From Castellaniella sp. (lineage in GTDB: Bacteria; Pseudomonadota; Gammaproteobacteria; Burkholderiales; Burkholderiaceae_B), in the NCBI RefSeq assembly GCF_034675845.1, contig NZ_JAUCCU010000002.1:372001-436000 (forward strand): 64,000 bases of DNA. Direction: 5' to 3'. The notes below the pieces were generated by a model that saw only the letters and a list, made by a program, of their open reading frames with translations, was not told where the DNA came from and made no database searches. Positions 54,286 through 64,000 of this stretch are shown here, piece after piece (position 1 is the stretch's first letter; each line of letters starts with the position of its first letter). A program made the position numbers and the translations under genes.

Positions 54286-55641
54286 TTACAGCCTTTTGAT
54301 GAAAATCAGGCTGTTGCGTGAGTGATTATAGTGGGCGCGTTTTTCGTAGGGCAGGTCGGATACCCCCCCTTGGACAAAGCCGCGCTTCAGAAACCAGTGC
54401 GAGGTGCGGGTGGTCAGCACGAACAGGCGCTTGGCCCCCAGCGATCGGGCGCTGGCCTCGGCGTGGCGCAGGAGCTTTTCGCCGTCGCCCGTGCCTTGCC
54501 ATTCGGGGTGTACGATCAGGCAGGCCATTTCGGCCATGCTGTCCTTGGCATAAGGGATGACGGAGACGCAGCCGTAGATCACGCCATCGTGTTCCAGCAC
54601 GGTAAACCTTTCCACGTCGCGCTCGATGACGGCGCGTCCGCGCGGCACCAGCGTGCCATCGGCTTCCAGCGGCTCGATCAGCTGCACGATGGCACCGACG
54701 TCATCGGCCATGGCGGGGCGCAGGTCTTCCAGGGTGTCTTCGACCACCATGGTGCCCACCCCATCGTGGGTGAAAATTTCCAGCAGGATGCTGCCATCCA
54801 GTGTGTAGGGCACCAAATGCGCCCGCGCCACGCCGCGTTTGACCGCCAGCGAGGCATGGCGCAAAAAGGCCGTGGTGTCTTCGTCCAGGATATTCTGGGC
54901 CAGAAGGTCGTCTGCGTCCTTGCGGGCCAGCTCGGTGTCTACTGAGCCGTCCATTTCGGTCACGGTGCGGTTTTGTGTCAGGAAAATCAATTTTTCTGCC
55001 CGCAGGGCCACGGCGGCGTTGGTGGCCAGGTCTTCCATCGCCAGATTAAAGGCCTCGCCGGTGGGTGAAAATCCCAGCGGCGACAGCAGCACGATGGCGC
55101 CTTGGCTGATCACGTTGTGCATGGCGTCGATATCCAGCTTGCGCACGGTGCCGGCGCGGCGGTAGTCCACGCCATCAATCACGCCCACGGGCCGGGCCGT
55201 CACGAAATTGCCGGACATTACCCGGATTTTGGCGTGCGACATGGGCGTATTGGGCAGCCCTTGGCTGAAGGCAGCCTCGATATCCAGGCGGATTTCGCCG
55301 GCGGCTTCCTTGGCGCATTCCAGGGCTTCCGGAGTGGTGGTCTCGGTGCCGCGGCCAAACTGCGTGGTATATCCTTTCAGACGCAGTTGTTCGTTGACCT
55401 GAGGACGCGAACCATGCACCAGGACGAGCTTGACCCCCAGGGCCGACAGCAGTGACAGGTCGGCCACCAGGGCTTCCAGGCCATTGTCCTCGATGAGTTC
55501 TCCGCCAAAAGCCACGACAAAGGTCTTGCCTCGAAAATCGTGTACATAGGGCGCGACTTCGCGAAACCAGCGCACGAACTGGGCCGGGGCGAATTCGGGG
55601 GCATCCTGGGCGGAATAGGTATCGGTTTCTGTGGCGCTCAT
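54286..55641 (-). CDS. argA: N-acetylglutamate synthase ArgA
   Basis: A 451-residue enzyme, first step of arginine synthesis. N-terminal amino-acid-kinase domain (FVVAFGGELIEDNG, LVLVHGSRPQVNEQL) that binds arginine for feedback, C-terminal GNAT acetyltransferase (MACLIVHPEWQGTGDGEKLLRHAEA, KRLFVLTTRTSHWFLKRGF). Divergent from hrpA with 44 bp between annotated starts. Confidence 0.96.
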   Translation of the reverse strand: MSATETDTYSAQDAPEFAPAQFVRWFREVAPYVHDFRGKTFVVAFGGELIEDNGLEALVADLSLLSALGVKLVLVHGSRPQVNEQLRLKGYTTQFGRGTETTTPEALECAKEAAGEIRLDIEAAFSQGLPNTPMSHAKIRVMSGNFVTARPVGVIDGVDYRRAGTVRKLDIDAMHNVISQGAIVLLSPLGFSPTGEAFNLAMEDLATNAAVALRAEKLIFLTQNRTVTEMDGSVDTELARKDADDLLAQNILDEDTTAFLRHASLAVKRGVARAHLVPYTLDGSILLEIFTHDGVGTMVVEDTLEDLRPAMADDVGAIVQLIEPLEADGTLVPRGRAVIERDVERFTVLEHDGVIYGCVSVIPYAKDSMAEMACLIVHPEWQGTGDGEKLLRHAEASARSLGAKRLFVLTTRTSHWFLKRGFVQGGVSDLPYEKRAHYNHSRNSLIFIKRL

Positions 55642-55685
55642 GACAAAGACTGGTGACGGTAAGGTAGCTGACTCTCGAAATTATA

Positions 55686-57917
55686 ATGAGGGATTGCACT
55701 TTGCTGACAGCAGTGTCGGTCAGGCTGGGCAGTATCGGGCTTTATAGAGCCAGCCGACTCATCTTATTCGTGGAATTTTCCGTTTTGCCAGAAACCCCAG
55801 TACCAAAAACCGATCGAGCATCCCGTGGCCCGCGCCCCGCGTCGACAGCGTCTGATCAAGCAGTGCCCAGCCGTAGTCGCAGGACGCGCCCAGCGGTGCC
55901 ACCGGCACCCGCTGGCGCCGGTGATCGGCCGCTGCCGACGATCAGCTATCCAGAAGACTTGCCTGTCAGTGCCTGCCGCCAGGAGATCGCCCAGGCCATT
56001 GCCGATCATCCTGTAGTGATTGTCTGCGGTGAAACTGGTTCGGGCAAGACTACGCAGCTCCCTAAAATCTGCCTGGAATTGGGGCGTGGCCGTCAGGGGA
56101 TGATCGGGCATACTCAGCCCCGCCGCTTGGCGGCGACTTCCGTGGCTCAGCGTGTGGCCGAAGAGCTGCACACCGAACTGGGCGATTGGGTGGGCTATCA
56201 AATCCGTTTCAGTGACCGGTCTGGTCCCGCGACCGCCATCAAGCTGATGACGGACGGGATTTTGCTGGCGGAAACCCAACGCGACCCTTTGTTGCGCCGT
56301 TATGACACCCTGATCATTGACGAAGCCCACGAGCGCAGCCTGAACATTGATTTCCTCTTGGGGTTTTTAAAGCGGCTGTTGGCCCGGCGGCGAGACCTCA
56401 AGCTCATCATCACTTCGGCCACGATTGATGCGGATCGGTTTGCTCGCCATTTTGGCACTGAGGCCAAGCCTGCGCCCGTGATTCAGGTATCCGGGCGCTT
56501 GTATCCGGTTGAAATGCGCTACCGGCCGGTGCGGCCCGATGACCTTCAGGCCGATGCCGTCAGCCAGAGCGACGAGGAGCGTGATCTGGTCGATGCCGTG
56601 GTCGATGGGGTGGATGAGTGCGCCCGCCATGGCACGGGTGATGTGCTGGTGTTTTTGCCTGGCGAGCGCGAAATCCGCGAATGTGCCGAGGCCTTGCGTA
56701 AGCGCCATCCTGCCGGCGCTCTGGTTTTGCCGCTGTACGCCCGCTTGTCACGTGCCGAGCAGGAACAGATTTTTCATCCGCGCAGCAATCTGCGGCGCAT
56801 TGTGCTGGCCACGAACGTGGCCGAGACCTCGCTGACCGTCCCTGGCATCCGCTATGTGGTCGATAGCGGCTTGGCGCGTATCAAGCGCTATTCCTGGCGC
56901 AGCAAGGTCGAGCAATTGCGGATCGAGCCCATCAGCCAGGCCTCGGCCAATCAGCGGGCAGGCCGTTGCGGTCGCCTGGGGCCTGGCGTGTGCATCCGCC
57001 TGTATGCCGAGCAGGATTTCAAACAACGCGCCCCATTCACCGATCCGGAAATTCTGCGTTCGTCGCTGGCATCGGTAATTTTGCGCATGAAAGCTTTGCG
57101 ACTGGACGATGTGGAGGCCTTTCCCTTCGTCGAGCCACCCACCGGTCGCGCGATTGCCGATGGCTACCAGCTGTTGCAGGAACTCGGCGCCTTGGACGAG
57201 CGCAACCACTTGACCGCCGTGGGCCGGATTTTGGCCAAATTGCCGGTGGACCCGCGGATTGCCCGCATGATTTATGCCGCGCACGATCAGCAATGCCTGA
57301 CCGAGGTCCTGGTCATTGCCGCTGCCTTGTCCATTCAGGACCCGCGAGAACGGCCCATGCAGGCTCGTGAGGCAGCCGACAATGCCCACGCTCAGTTTCG
57401 CGACAAGCAATCCGAATTTCAAACGTGGCTGAAACTTTGGGCCTGGTATGGCGAACAAGTCGCGCATAAGGCCTCTCAGCGCAAGCTGGTGGATCAGTTG
57501 CGGGCAAAATTTCTATCGCCCATTCGCCTGCGCGAATGGCATGACACGCACGTTCAGTTGCTGACACTGGCGCGCGAGCAGGGCTGGCGCTTGAACCAGA
57601 CTCCGGCCACCCGCGAACAACTGCACATGGCCTTGCTGGCGGGTTTGCTGGGCAATATCGGCATGAAATCGGATGACGCCAATTTATATCAGGGCGCGCG
57701 GGATATCCGTTTTGCCATTCATCCGGGTTCGCCCCTGCAGAAAAAGGCGGGGCGCTGGGTGTTGGCAGCGGAATTGGTTGAAACCACGCGCTTGTATGCC
57801 CGCTGTGTGGCGCAGATCGAACCAACCTGGGTAGAACGAGCGGGCGCCCATTTGCTGAAAAAAGCCTGGTCCGATCCGCGTTGGGAAAAAAAAGGCCGGC
57901 CAGGTGGTGGCCAATGA
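55686..57917 (+). CDS. hrpA: ATP-dependent RNA helicase HrpA, N-terminal part up to a frameshift
   Basis: A 743-residue product holding the DEAH helicase core. Walker A CGETGSGKTTQLP at about 113, DEAH in LIIDEAHERSLN, motif III SATID, motif VI QRAGRCGRLGPG, then the HA2 domain. The last residues after WEKK are out of frame with homologues. A run of eight A at 57886-57893 (seven expected) shifts the frame and gives a stop at 57917. The start is unsure: ATG 55686 overlaps a TATAAT at 55682-55687, so the true start may be a later codon such as GTG 55771. Confidence 0.85.
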   Translation: MRDCTLLTAVSVRLGSIGLYRASRLILFVEFSVLPETPVPKTDRASRGPRPASTASDQAVPSRSRRTRPAVPPAPAGAGDRPLPTISYPEDLPVSACRQEIAQAIADHPVVIVCGETGSGKTTQLPKICLELGRGRQGMIGHTQPRRLAATSVAQRVAEELHTELGDWVGYQIRFSDRSGPATAIKLMTDGILLAETQRDPLLRRYDTLIIDEAHERSLNIDFLLGFLKRLLARRRDLKLIITSATIDADRFARHFGTEAKPAPVIQVSGRLYPVEMRYRPVRPDDLQADAVSQSDEERDLVDAVVDGVDECARHGTGDVLVFLPGEREIRECAEALRKRHPAGALVLPLYARLSRAEQEQIFHPRSNLRRIVLATNVAETSLTVPGIRYVVDSGLARIKRYSWRSKVEQLRIEPISQASANQRAGRCGRLGPGVCIRLYAEQDFKQRAPFTDPEILRSSLASVILRMKALRLDDVEAFPFVEPPTGRAIADGYQLLQELGALDERNHLTAVGRILAKLPVDPRIARMIYAAHDQQCLTEVLVIAAALSIQDPRERPMQAREAADNAHAQFRDKQSEFQTWLKLWAWYGEQVAHKASQRKLVDQLRAKFLSPIRLREWHDTHVQLLTLAREQGWRLNQTPATREQLHMALLAGLLGNIGMKSDDANLYQGARDIRFAIHPGSPLQKKAGRWVLAAELVETTRLYARCVAQIEPTWVERAGAHLLKKAWSDPRWEKKGRPGGGQ
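57886..57893 (+). repeat. A8 tract at the hrpA frameshift
   Basis: GGG followed by eight A. Reading GAA-AAA-AAG-GCC with seven A restores WEKKAGQVVANERG, the expected continuation. One extra A sends the frame to a stop 24 bases on. A8 runs allow RNA polymerase slippage. Confidence 0.9.
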
Positions 57918-59676
57918 ACGCGGTACCGTTTACGGCCTGCCGGTGTATACCGGGCGGCGCGTGCACTATGGCCGCGTTGATCCGCAGGCCGCCCGTGAAA
58001 TTTTCATCCGGGATGCCCTGGTGCAGGGCGACATCGACAGCAAGTTGCCCTTCATCACGCATAATCGCCGCTTGATTACGGCGATAGAACGTCTGGAGCA
58101 CCAGAGCCGCCGCCCGGATATTCTGGTCGATGATGCACTGATTTATGCTTTTTATGATCAGCAGATCCCTCAGGATATCTGCCAGACGGCGACCTTGGAG
58201 GCTTGGTTCGGCCAGTTGGATGCGGTCCAGACCGAGCGCTTGAGACTGAACCGCGACGAATTGATGCAGCATGATGCGGCCGGGGTGACCACTGAGGTCT
58301 TTCCGCGTCGCCTGTCCTGGGCAGGAACAGAGCTGGCGGTGGATTATCACTTTGAACCGGGTTCCCCCCGTGATGGCATGACCTTGACGGTGCCGCTGTT
58401 TACGCTGAACCAGATCGAGTCATCGCGCTGTGAGTGGCTGGTGCCGGGGATGTTGAAGGAAAAAGTCCATCTGTTGCTGAAGTCGCTGCCGCAGAAGTTG
58501 CGTCGCCATTGCGTGCCACTGCCGGACTACGCTGCGGGGTTTCATGACCGGTGGTTTGAACGTGCTGCCGATCCTGGCCTGGGCCTGCTGGAGGCGATTG
58601 CACAGGATGTCTGGGATGAGTGCCGGATACGGCTGGCCATCACTGACTTCAAGCTCGAAACTCTGCCGGCCCACTTGTTCATGAACTTCAAAGTCGTCGA
58701 TGAGCACGGTCGTATGCTGTCTGGCGGGCGCAGCCTGGATCAACTGCGGGCAGAGCATGGCCGTGAAGCCCAGGCCTCGTTTCAGCAGTTGGCCGCCAGA
58801 GACCAGCAGGTGGCCCAGGTGCTGGAGCATGAGAATCTGACGGCCTGGACGTTTGGTGCTTTGCCGGAGCTGCTGGAAATTCATCGGGGCGGCCAATCCC
58901 TGATCGGTTATCCAGCCTTGCGTGATCGAGGAGAGTCCTGCGACCTGGATGTATTTGATGATCCGCAGCAGGCGCGGCGCGTTCATGCGGCAGGCCTGCG
59001 CCGGTTGTTTCGCCTGGCCCTGCGCGAGCAGGTGCGCTACCTGGAAAAAAACCTGCCCGACCTGACCCGCATGGCCATGTTGTACATGGATTTAGGCAGC
59101 CAGCAGGACTTGCGCGACCAGTTGATCGATGCCGCCATTGATCAGGCTTGCCTGATGGAGCCCTGGCCCGAATCGGCTGAATCCTTTGCCCAGCGCAGCG
59201 AAGACGCTCGCACACGCCTGAATCTGTTGGCCCAGGAACTCGCCCGACTGGTGGCGCTCGTCTTGCAGGAGCGTACTGCACTGCAGAAAAAACTGCCGCA
59301 GGCCAAGTCCTGGCCCGCCGCGCAGCAGGATATGCGTCAACAGTTGGATGCTTTGGTGGGCGCCCACTTCATTCAACAGACACCGGCCGAGCAGTTGAAA
59401 CATCTGCCACGCTATCTCAAGGCGGCCCAGATGCGGATTGATAAATTACGCGAAGATCCGGCGCGTGACGCCCGTCTGATGGCAGAGATGGCCTTGTTGA
59501 TTGCCCCCTGGCAGCGCGCCCGGATAGCCTTGAAGGGCGCCCCCGATGCGCAGCTGGACGCATTTCGCTGGCAGTTGGAAGAGCTGCGTGTCGCTCTGTT
59601 TGCCCAGACTTTGCGCACCCCTTTCCCGGTTTCGGTCAAGCGCCTGCAAAAAGCCTGGTCTGCCATGCCGCGCTAA
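57904..59676 (+). CDS. hrpA: HrpA, C-terminal part after the frameshift
   Basis: About 590 residues starting VVANERGTVYGLPVYTGRRVHYG, which follows directly on the end of the upstream hrpA frame. It contains the OB-fold region and the DUF3418-type C-terminal domain (YHFEPGSPRDGMTLTVPL, WLVPGMLKEKVHLLLKSLP) of full-length HrpA of about 1300 residues. It has no ribosome site of its own that I can see. It is probably made only if the A8 tract is corrected by slippage, or if the extra A is a sequencing error. Confidence 0.85.
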   Translation: MVANERGTVYGLPVYTGRRVHYGRVDPQAAREIFIRDALVQGDIDSKLPFITHNRRLITAIERLEHQSRRPDILVDDALIYAFYDQQIPQDICQTATLEAWFGQLDAVQTERLRLNRDELMQHDAAGVTTEVFPRRLSWAGTELAVDYHFEPGSPRDGMTLTVPLFTLNQIESSRCEWLVPGMLKEKVHLLLKSLPQKLRRHCVPLPDYAAGFHDRWFERAADPGLGLLEAIAQDVWDECRIRLAITDFKLETLPAHLFMNFKVVDEHGRMLSGGRSLDQLRAEHGREAQASFQQLAARDQQVAQVLEHENLTAWTFGALPELLEIHRGGQSLIGYPALRDRGESCDLDVFDDPQQARRVHAAGLRRLFRLALREQVRYLEKNLPDLTRMAMLYMDLGSQQDLRDQLIDAAIDQACLMEPWPESAESFAQRSEDARTRLNLLAQELARLVALVLQERTALQKKLPQAKSWPAAQQDMRQQLDALVGAHFIQQTPAEQLKHLPRYLKAAQMRIDKLREDPARDARLMAEMALLIAPWQRARIALKGAPDAQLDAFRWQLEELRVALFAQTLRTPFPVSVKRLQKAWSAMPR

Positions 59677-59711
59677 ATGGGTCACCACCTATCCTTCAGT
59701 ACAATCCATCC

Positions 59712-62700
59712 ATGACGATGTCCCCTGAATCTCCCTTGTTTGTTCACCTGCGCAGCCATTCCGAATTTTCGGTGGTGGATGGCATTGCCCGTATTCCTGA
59801 TTTGATCAATCAGGCCAAGGCCTTTGGCCAGCCAGCCATGGCCATTACCGACCTGTGCAACCTGTTTGGCTGGGTCAAGTTCTATAAAACCGCCCGCAAG
59901 GCCGGCATCAAGCCTATCGTGGGCGCTGATGTCTGGCTGGAAAATACCCAGGATGTCGATAAGCCTTTTCGTATTTTGCTGCTGGCGACCGATCATGCCG
60001 CCTATTTGGCGCTGTGCGAATTACTAAGCCGCGCCTGGATCGACAACAGCAGTCGTGGCCGGGCGGAAATCCGGCGCGAATGGCTGATCGGCCACACGGG
60101 TCTGATTATTCTATCGGGCGGCCGGGCAGGGGATGTCGGTCAGGCCCTGGAAGCAGGCCGTCTTGACGAGGCCCGTCGTTTGGCTCGCCTGTGGGCGGCT
60201 GATTTTCCAGGTAATTATTTCATCGAACTGCAGCGCGCCGGGTTCGACGGCGATGAAGTCTATGTGCAGGCAGCCTTGCGGCTGGCGGCCGATTGTGGCT
60301 TGCCGGTGGTCGCCACACACCCCATTCAGTTCATTGCGGCGGATGATTTTCGCGCCCACGAGGCCCGGGTCTGCATCGCCGATGGCGAATTGCTGGGCAA
60401 CCCACGCCGGATCAAACGCTTCACGCCGGATCAATACCTGACCGACAGCAGCGACATGGCCCAGCGCTTTGCCGATGTGCCGTCGGCCCTGAGCAATACC
60501 GTACGGATTGCCCAGCGCTGCAATCTGAGCCTGACTCTGGGTCACCCAGAGCTGCCCCTGTTTCCTACCCCCGATGGCGTCACGCTGGATGACTACATGG
60601 TGCGGTTGGCCAACGAAGGCCTGCAGCGCCGCATGTTGCAGCTGTATGACGACCCCGCCGAGCGTGCGCAGCAGATGCCTGCCTACCAGGAGCGCCTGGA
60701 TCTCGAATGCCAGACCATCGTCGGCATGGGCTTTCCGGGGTACTTCCTGATCGTGCAGGACTTCATCAACTGGGGCAAGGGCCATGGCGTGCCGGTTGGC
60801 CCTGGGCGTGGTTCGGGGGCGGGTTCGCTGGTGGCCTATAGCCTGGGCATCACCGATCTGGACCCCTTGTGCTACGACTTGCTGTTCGAGCGCTTCCTGA
60901 ATCCCGAACGCGTGTCCATGCCTGACTTTGACATCGATTTTTGTCAGGACAACCGCGAACGCGTGATTGAGTACGTCAAGGAAAAATACGGGCGCGATGC
61001 CGTCAGCCAGATCGCCACCTTTGGCACCTTGGGGGCCAAGGCGGTCGTGCGCGATGTAGGGCGGGTGCTGGAAATGCCCTATAGCGTGTGCGACAACCTC
61101 TCGAAGATGATTCCCTTCAATCCAGCGGACCCCTGGTCGCTGGAACGCACCTTGGCCAACGAGCCCGCGTTTCGCGAGCGTTACGACACGGACGAAGAAA
61201 TCCGCGCCCTGATCGACCTGGCGCGTCCTTTGGAAGGCCTGACACGCAATATCGGCATGCACGCTGGCGGCGTGATCATTGCGCGCGGAAAACTCACGGA
61301 TTACACCCCGCTGTATTGCCAGCCTGGCAACGAAACCAGCGTGGTATCGCAATATGACAAGAACGACGTGGAAGACGTCGGTCTGGTCAAGTTCGACTTT
61401 CTGGGGCTGCGTAATCTGACCATCCTGGATTGGGCCGTGCGCTATGTGCGCGAGTTCAATCCGGACCAGCGCGACTTCGACATCATGAGTCTGCCGCTGG
61501 ATGATGCCGCCACCTACGCCTTGCTGTCTTCGGCCAACACCACGGCGGTGTTCCAGCTGGAATCCCGCGGCATGAAAGAGCTGCTGAAAAGCATGCAGCC
61601 CAATACCTTTGAAGACGTGATCGCCTTGTTGGCCCTGTTTCGTCCAGGACCGCTGGAATCCGGCATGGTGGTCGATTTCGTCAATCGCAAGCACGGTCGG
61701 GCCGAAGTCGATTATTTCCATCCTGACCTGGAACCTGTGCTGAAAAGCACTTATGGCGTCATCGTCTACCAGGAACAGGTGATGCTGATCTCGCAGATCA
61801 TCGGGGGTTACTCGCTGGGCGGGGCGGATTTACTGCGTCGCGCCATGGGTAAGAAAAAGCCCGAGGAAATGGCCAAGCACCGGGTTGTCTTCCAGGAAGG
61901 CGCGGTCAAGAAAGGCTACGATGCCGACTTGGCCGCCCACCTGTTCGACCTGATGGAGAAGTTCGCCGGTTATGGCTTCAATAAAAGTCATTCGGCCGCC
62001 TATGCCCTGATTTCCTATCAGACAGCCTGGCTGAAGCACTATCATCCCGCCGAGTTTCTGGCGGCCACCATGCTGTCGGATATGGACGATACCGACAAGG
62101 TCCAGATCTTCTGGCGCGACGCCGTGGATAACGGCGTGGCCGTCTTGCCGCCCGATGTGAATGCTTCTGGCTATCGCTTTGCGCCGGTGGCCGACGAACA
62201 TACCGCCCAGGGCCGCCCGCCACGCACGATTCGCTATGGCCTGGGCGGGGTCAAAGGCACAGGCCAGGGCGCGGTCGAAGCTATTTTAGCGGCCCGCCAG
62301 GCGGGTGGCCCCTTTGCCAGTCTGTTTGATTTTTGTGCCCGGGTCGACCGCCATGCCGTCAACCGGCGCACCATCGAGGCCCTGATCCGGGCAGGGGCCT
62401 TCGATCTGCTTGAGGACAACCGTGCCGCCTTGCTGGCAACCCTGGGCAGTGCCATCGAGGCTGCCGAGCAGGCTGAACGCAATGCCAATCAGGGCTCGCT
62501 GTTCGACAATGACTCCGATCAACTGGTGGCGGGCGAACTTGCGCGTGTCACTCCTTGGGATCTGCAGACCTACCTGACCGAGGAAAAAGCCGCCCTGGGA
62601 TTTTATTTCAGCGGTCATCTATTCGAGGCCTGGCGCGATGAGATCCGCCGGGTCGCCCCGACGCCGTTGGCGCGGCTGGCACCATCACGGGGCCAGCAGT

Positions 62701-63191
62701 GGTTGGCGGGGGTATTGGCCGCCGTGCGCCCGCGCATGACCAAGCGCGGCAAAATGCTGTATGCCTTGCTGGATGATGGTACGGCGCAGATTGAAATCGC
62801 CATTTTCAACGAACTGTACGAACAGTACCGGCTTAGTCTGAAGGAAGATCGTCCTTTGGTGATTCAGGGGCGGGTCAGTCACGACGAATATTCCGGCGGA
62901 TTGCGGGTTTCTGCGGACGATTTATACGATTTGCAGCGCGTGCGCGAGACCCGCGCCCGCAGCCTGCGCCTGTCGGTGCCTGCTGAACTCGATCTTGTGC
63001 GCCTGACCGCGCTGCTGGCACCCTGGCGCTCGGTGGATGCGGGGGTGCCGGTCGAACTCTCCTTGCAGCGTGCCGGCTTTGCCTGCCAGCTGCGCCTGGG
63101 GGAAGATTGGCGAGTCCGCATGGATGATGCGCTGATCGCCAGTGCCCGCCAGTGGCTGTCCTATGATCAGGTCGAGGTCTTTTACGGATGA
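59712..63191 (+). CDS. dnaE: DNA polymerase III alpha subunit
   Basis: A 1159-residue C-family replicative polymerase. N-terminal PHP domain starts VHLRSHSEFSVVDGIARIPDL. The palm has PGRGSGAGSLVAY and the catalytic PDFDIDFCQDNRERVI at about 413. Further on are GGVIIARGKLTDY, the GYGFNKSHSAAYALISYQTA helix-hairpin region, and a C-terminal OB/tau-binding part. Length is normal for dnaE. The stop overlaps the glycosyltransferase start. Confidence 0.97.
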   Translation: MTMSPESPLFVHLRSHSEFSVVDGIARIPDLINQAKAFGQPAMAITDLCNLFGWVKFYKTARKAGIKPIVGADVWLENTQDVDKPFRILLLATDHAAYLALCELLSRAWIDNSSRGRAEIRREWLIGHTGLIILSGGRAGDVGQALEAGRLDEARRLARLWAADFPGNYFIELQRAGFDGDEVYVQAALRLAADCGLPVVATHPIQFIAADDFRAHEARVCIADGELLGNPRRIKRFTPDQYLTDSSDMAQRFADVPSALSNTVRIAQRCNLSLTLGHPELPLFPTPDGVTLDDYMVRLANEGLQRRMLQLYDDPAERAQQMPAYQERLDLECQTIVGMGFPGYFLIVQDFINWGKGHGVPVGPGRGSGAGSLVAYSLGITDLDPLCYDLLFERFLNPERVSMPDFDIDFCQDNRERVIEYVKEKYGRDAVSQIATFGTLGAKAVVRDVGRVLEMPYSVCDNLSKMIPFNPADPWSLERTLANEPAFRERYDTDEEIRALIDLARPLEGLTRNIGMHAGGVIIARGKLTDYTPLYCQPGNETSVVSQYDKNDVEDVGLVKFDFLGLRNLTILDWAVRYVREFNPDQRDFDIMSLPLDDAATYALLSSANTTAVFQLESRGMKELLKSMQPNTFEDVIALLALFRPGPLESGMVVDFVNRKHGRAEVDYFHPDLEPVLKSTYGVIVYQEQVMLISQIIGGYSLGGADLLRRAMGKKKPEEMAKHRVVFQEGAVKKGYDADLAAHLFDLMEKFAGYGFNKSHSAAYALISYQTAWLKHYHPAEFLAATMLSDMDDTDKVQIFWRDAVDNGVAVLPPDVNASGYRFAPVADEHTAQGRPPRTIRYGLGGVKGTGQGAVEAILAARQAGGPFASLFDFCARVDRHAVNRRTIEALIRAGAFDLLEDNRAALLATLGSAIEAAEQAERNANQGSLFDNDSDQLVAGELARVTPWDLQTYLTEEKAALGFYFSGHLFEAWRDEIRRVAPTPLARLAPSRGQQWLAGVLAAVRPRMTKRGKMLYALLDDGTAQIEIAIFNELYEQYRLSLKEDRPLVIQGRVSHDEYSGGLRVSADDLYDLQRVRETRARSLRLSVPAELDLVRLTALLAPWRSVDAGVPVELSLQRAGFACQLRLGEDWRVRMDDALIASARQWLSYDQVEVFYG

Positions 63192-64000
63192 GTCCATTAC
63201 GCATTCTGCACTCAGAGGCTGCCACTGGTTTTGGCGGCCAAGAGAACCGGATTTTCAAGGAAATGTGCGCCATGCGGGCGGCTGGCCACCACCTGGAGGC
63301 CCTGTGCCAGCCACACGCCCGTCTGACCCAGCGTTTGCGTGACGAAGGCTTTCAGGTGCACACGATGTTGATGGATGGTCCGCGCAATTATTTCGCGGGA
63401 TTGCTGAAGGTGCGTCGTATTCTCCGTCAAGGTCGCTTTGATGTGCTCAATACCCACAGCCGACGCGATACCATGCTGGCGGGGGCGGCTGCTCGTCTGG
63501 CCGGCACGCCGCTGATCGTACGAACGCGCCATCTTGCCGTGCGCCCGGGCTCATTATTGTCTTATACCGTGGTGCCGCACTGTGTTACCACGGTCAGCGA
63601 TCACGTGCGCCAGTTGTTGCTGGATCGGGGGGCGCCGCCGAACCGGGTGGCGACGGTCTATTCTCCGATCCCTTTGCCGCCCCGCGTCGAACACTCCAGC
63701 CTGCGTCAGGAACTGGATTTGCCGGATGGTGCCATCGTGGTGGGCTGCGTGGCCGTCATGCGCGCTAAAAAAGGCCATCGGGCACTGATTGATGCCATGG
63801 CCGGTTTGCTGCAGCGGCCCGATGTGTTTCTGGTGCTGGTGGGCGATGGCTCTCCAACCCTCGAAGAACTGCAGGCTTACGTACAGTCGCTGGGCCTGCA
63901 AAATAAAATCCTGTTCACCGGACGCCGCCAGGATATCCCCAATGTTCTGGCAGGGTTTGACCTGTTTGCCCTGGCCACCGAGCAAGAAGCTTCGGGCACC
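63188..64000 (+). CDS. GT4-family glycosyltransferase, 3' end beyond the window
   Basis: At least 271 residues with no stop before the window end. The ATG overlaps the dnaE TGA. The N-terminal GT-B half begins RILHSEAATGFGGQENRIFKE, with the glycine-rich acceptor loop; NTHSRRDTMLAGAAARL and VRTRHLAVRPGS follow. The C-terminal half has VGCVAVMRAKKGH, VLVGDGSP and GRRQDIPNVLAGFDLF, leading to the expected nucleotide-sugar EX7E motif (ATEQEASGT at the edge). Likely acts in lipopolysaccharide or surface-glycan assembly; the donor is unknown. Confidence 0.87.
   Translation, partial: MSPLRILHSEAATGFGGQENRIFKEMCAMRAAGHHLEALCQPHARLTQRLRDEGFQVHTMLMDGPRNYFAGLLKVRRILRQGRFDVLNTHSRRDTMLAGAAARLAGTPLIVRTRHLAVRPGSLLSYTVVPHCVTTVSDHVRQLLLDRGAPPNRVATVYSPIPLPPRVEHSSLRQELDLPDGAIVVGCVAVMRAKKGHRALIDAMAGLLQRPDVFLVLVGDGSPTLEELQAYVQSLGLQNKILFTGRRQDIPNVLAGFDLFALATEQEASGT

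Noticed and set aside
60111..61721. 536-codon minus-strand open frame
   Set aside because: Lies wholly inside dnaE, rich in His/Gln/Arg as typical antisense translations of GC-rich genes; no motif.

Overview
The window is chromosomal DNA of a betaproteobacterium, most probably order Burkholderiales and plausibly family Alcaligenaceae. The evidence is GC-rich coding sequence, priB between rpsF and rpsR, an hpnCDE squalene cassette, a PHP-type dnaE, and several densely packed, translationally coupled operons. Genus and species cannot be fixed from this sequence alone.

Layout. Positions 1-5834 are an accessory, rearranged island. It holds two inverted 1634-bp insertion sequences, two fragments of a GTPase gene that are clearly AT-rich, an intact YaaW/DUF3944-type gene, and an Rpn-family nuclease gene that has lost its 5' end. 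Matching 6-bp flanks show that the segment between the IS copies has been inverted, and that the GTPase and yaaW-like genes once formed a two-gene operon. From 5882 onward the DNA is almost entirely core: a HisPMQ-type amino acid ABC transporter (5882-8934), a LOG-family hydrolase divergent from polA, a Na/Pi cotransporter with htpX, a DMT permease with sseA, ispA-dxs-folE2, rpsF-priB-rpsR-rplI-dnaB, then on the minus strand DUF498-bcp-phoH-pdxA, and alaC-hom-thrC.

The second half holds a divergent Lrp/AsnC regulator and ornithine cyclodeaminase pair; hpnCDE; a tightly overlapping alr-SDR-radA-TauE-kdkA run; potFGHI; a PiT phosphate transporter; a decayed autotransporter gene; a Tat-exported carbonic anhydrase; rpiA; phoU behind a near-perfect Pho box; yggX; rfbD-rfbB; argA; hrpA broken by a one-base expansion of an A tract; dnaE; and the start of a GT4 glycosyltransferase cut by the window end.

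Functional links. Phosphate handling recurs (Na/Pi cotransporter with a PhoU-like tail, PiT, and PhoB-type control of phoU). Envelope functions recur as well (hpnCDE, kdkA, rfbBD, alr, autotransporter). The most unusual signals are the IS-mediated inversion that splits a GTPase/YaaW module, a C10 tract that decides whether phoH is read from its best start codon, and the A8 tract in hrpA. No intergenic stretch exceeds about 225 bp. I recognised no tRNA, rRNA or CRISPR array. No clearly novel multi-gene system is proven; the GTPase/YaaW pair is the best candidate.
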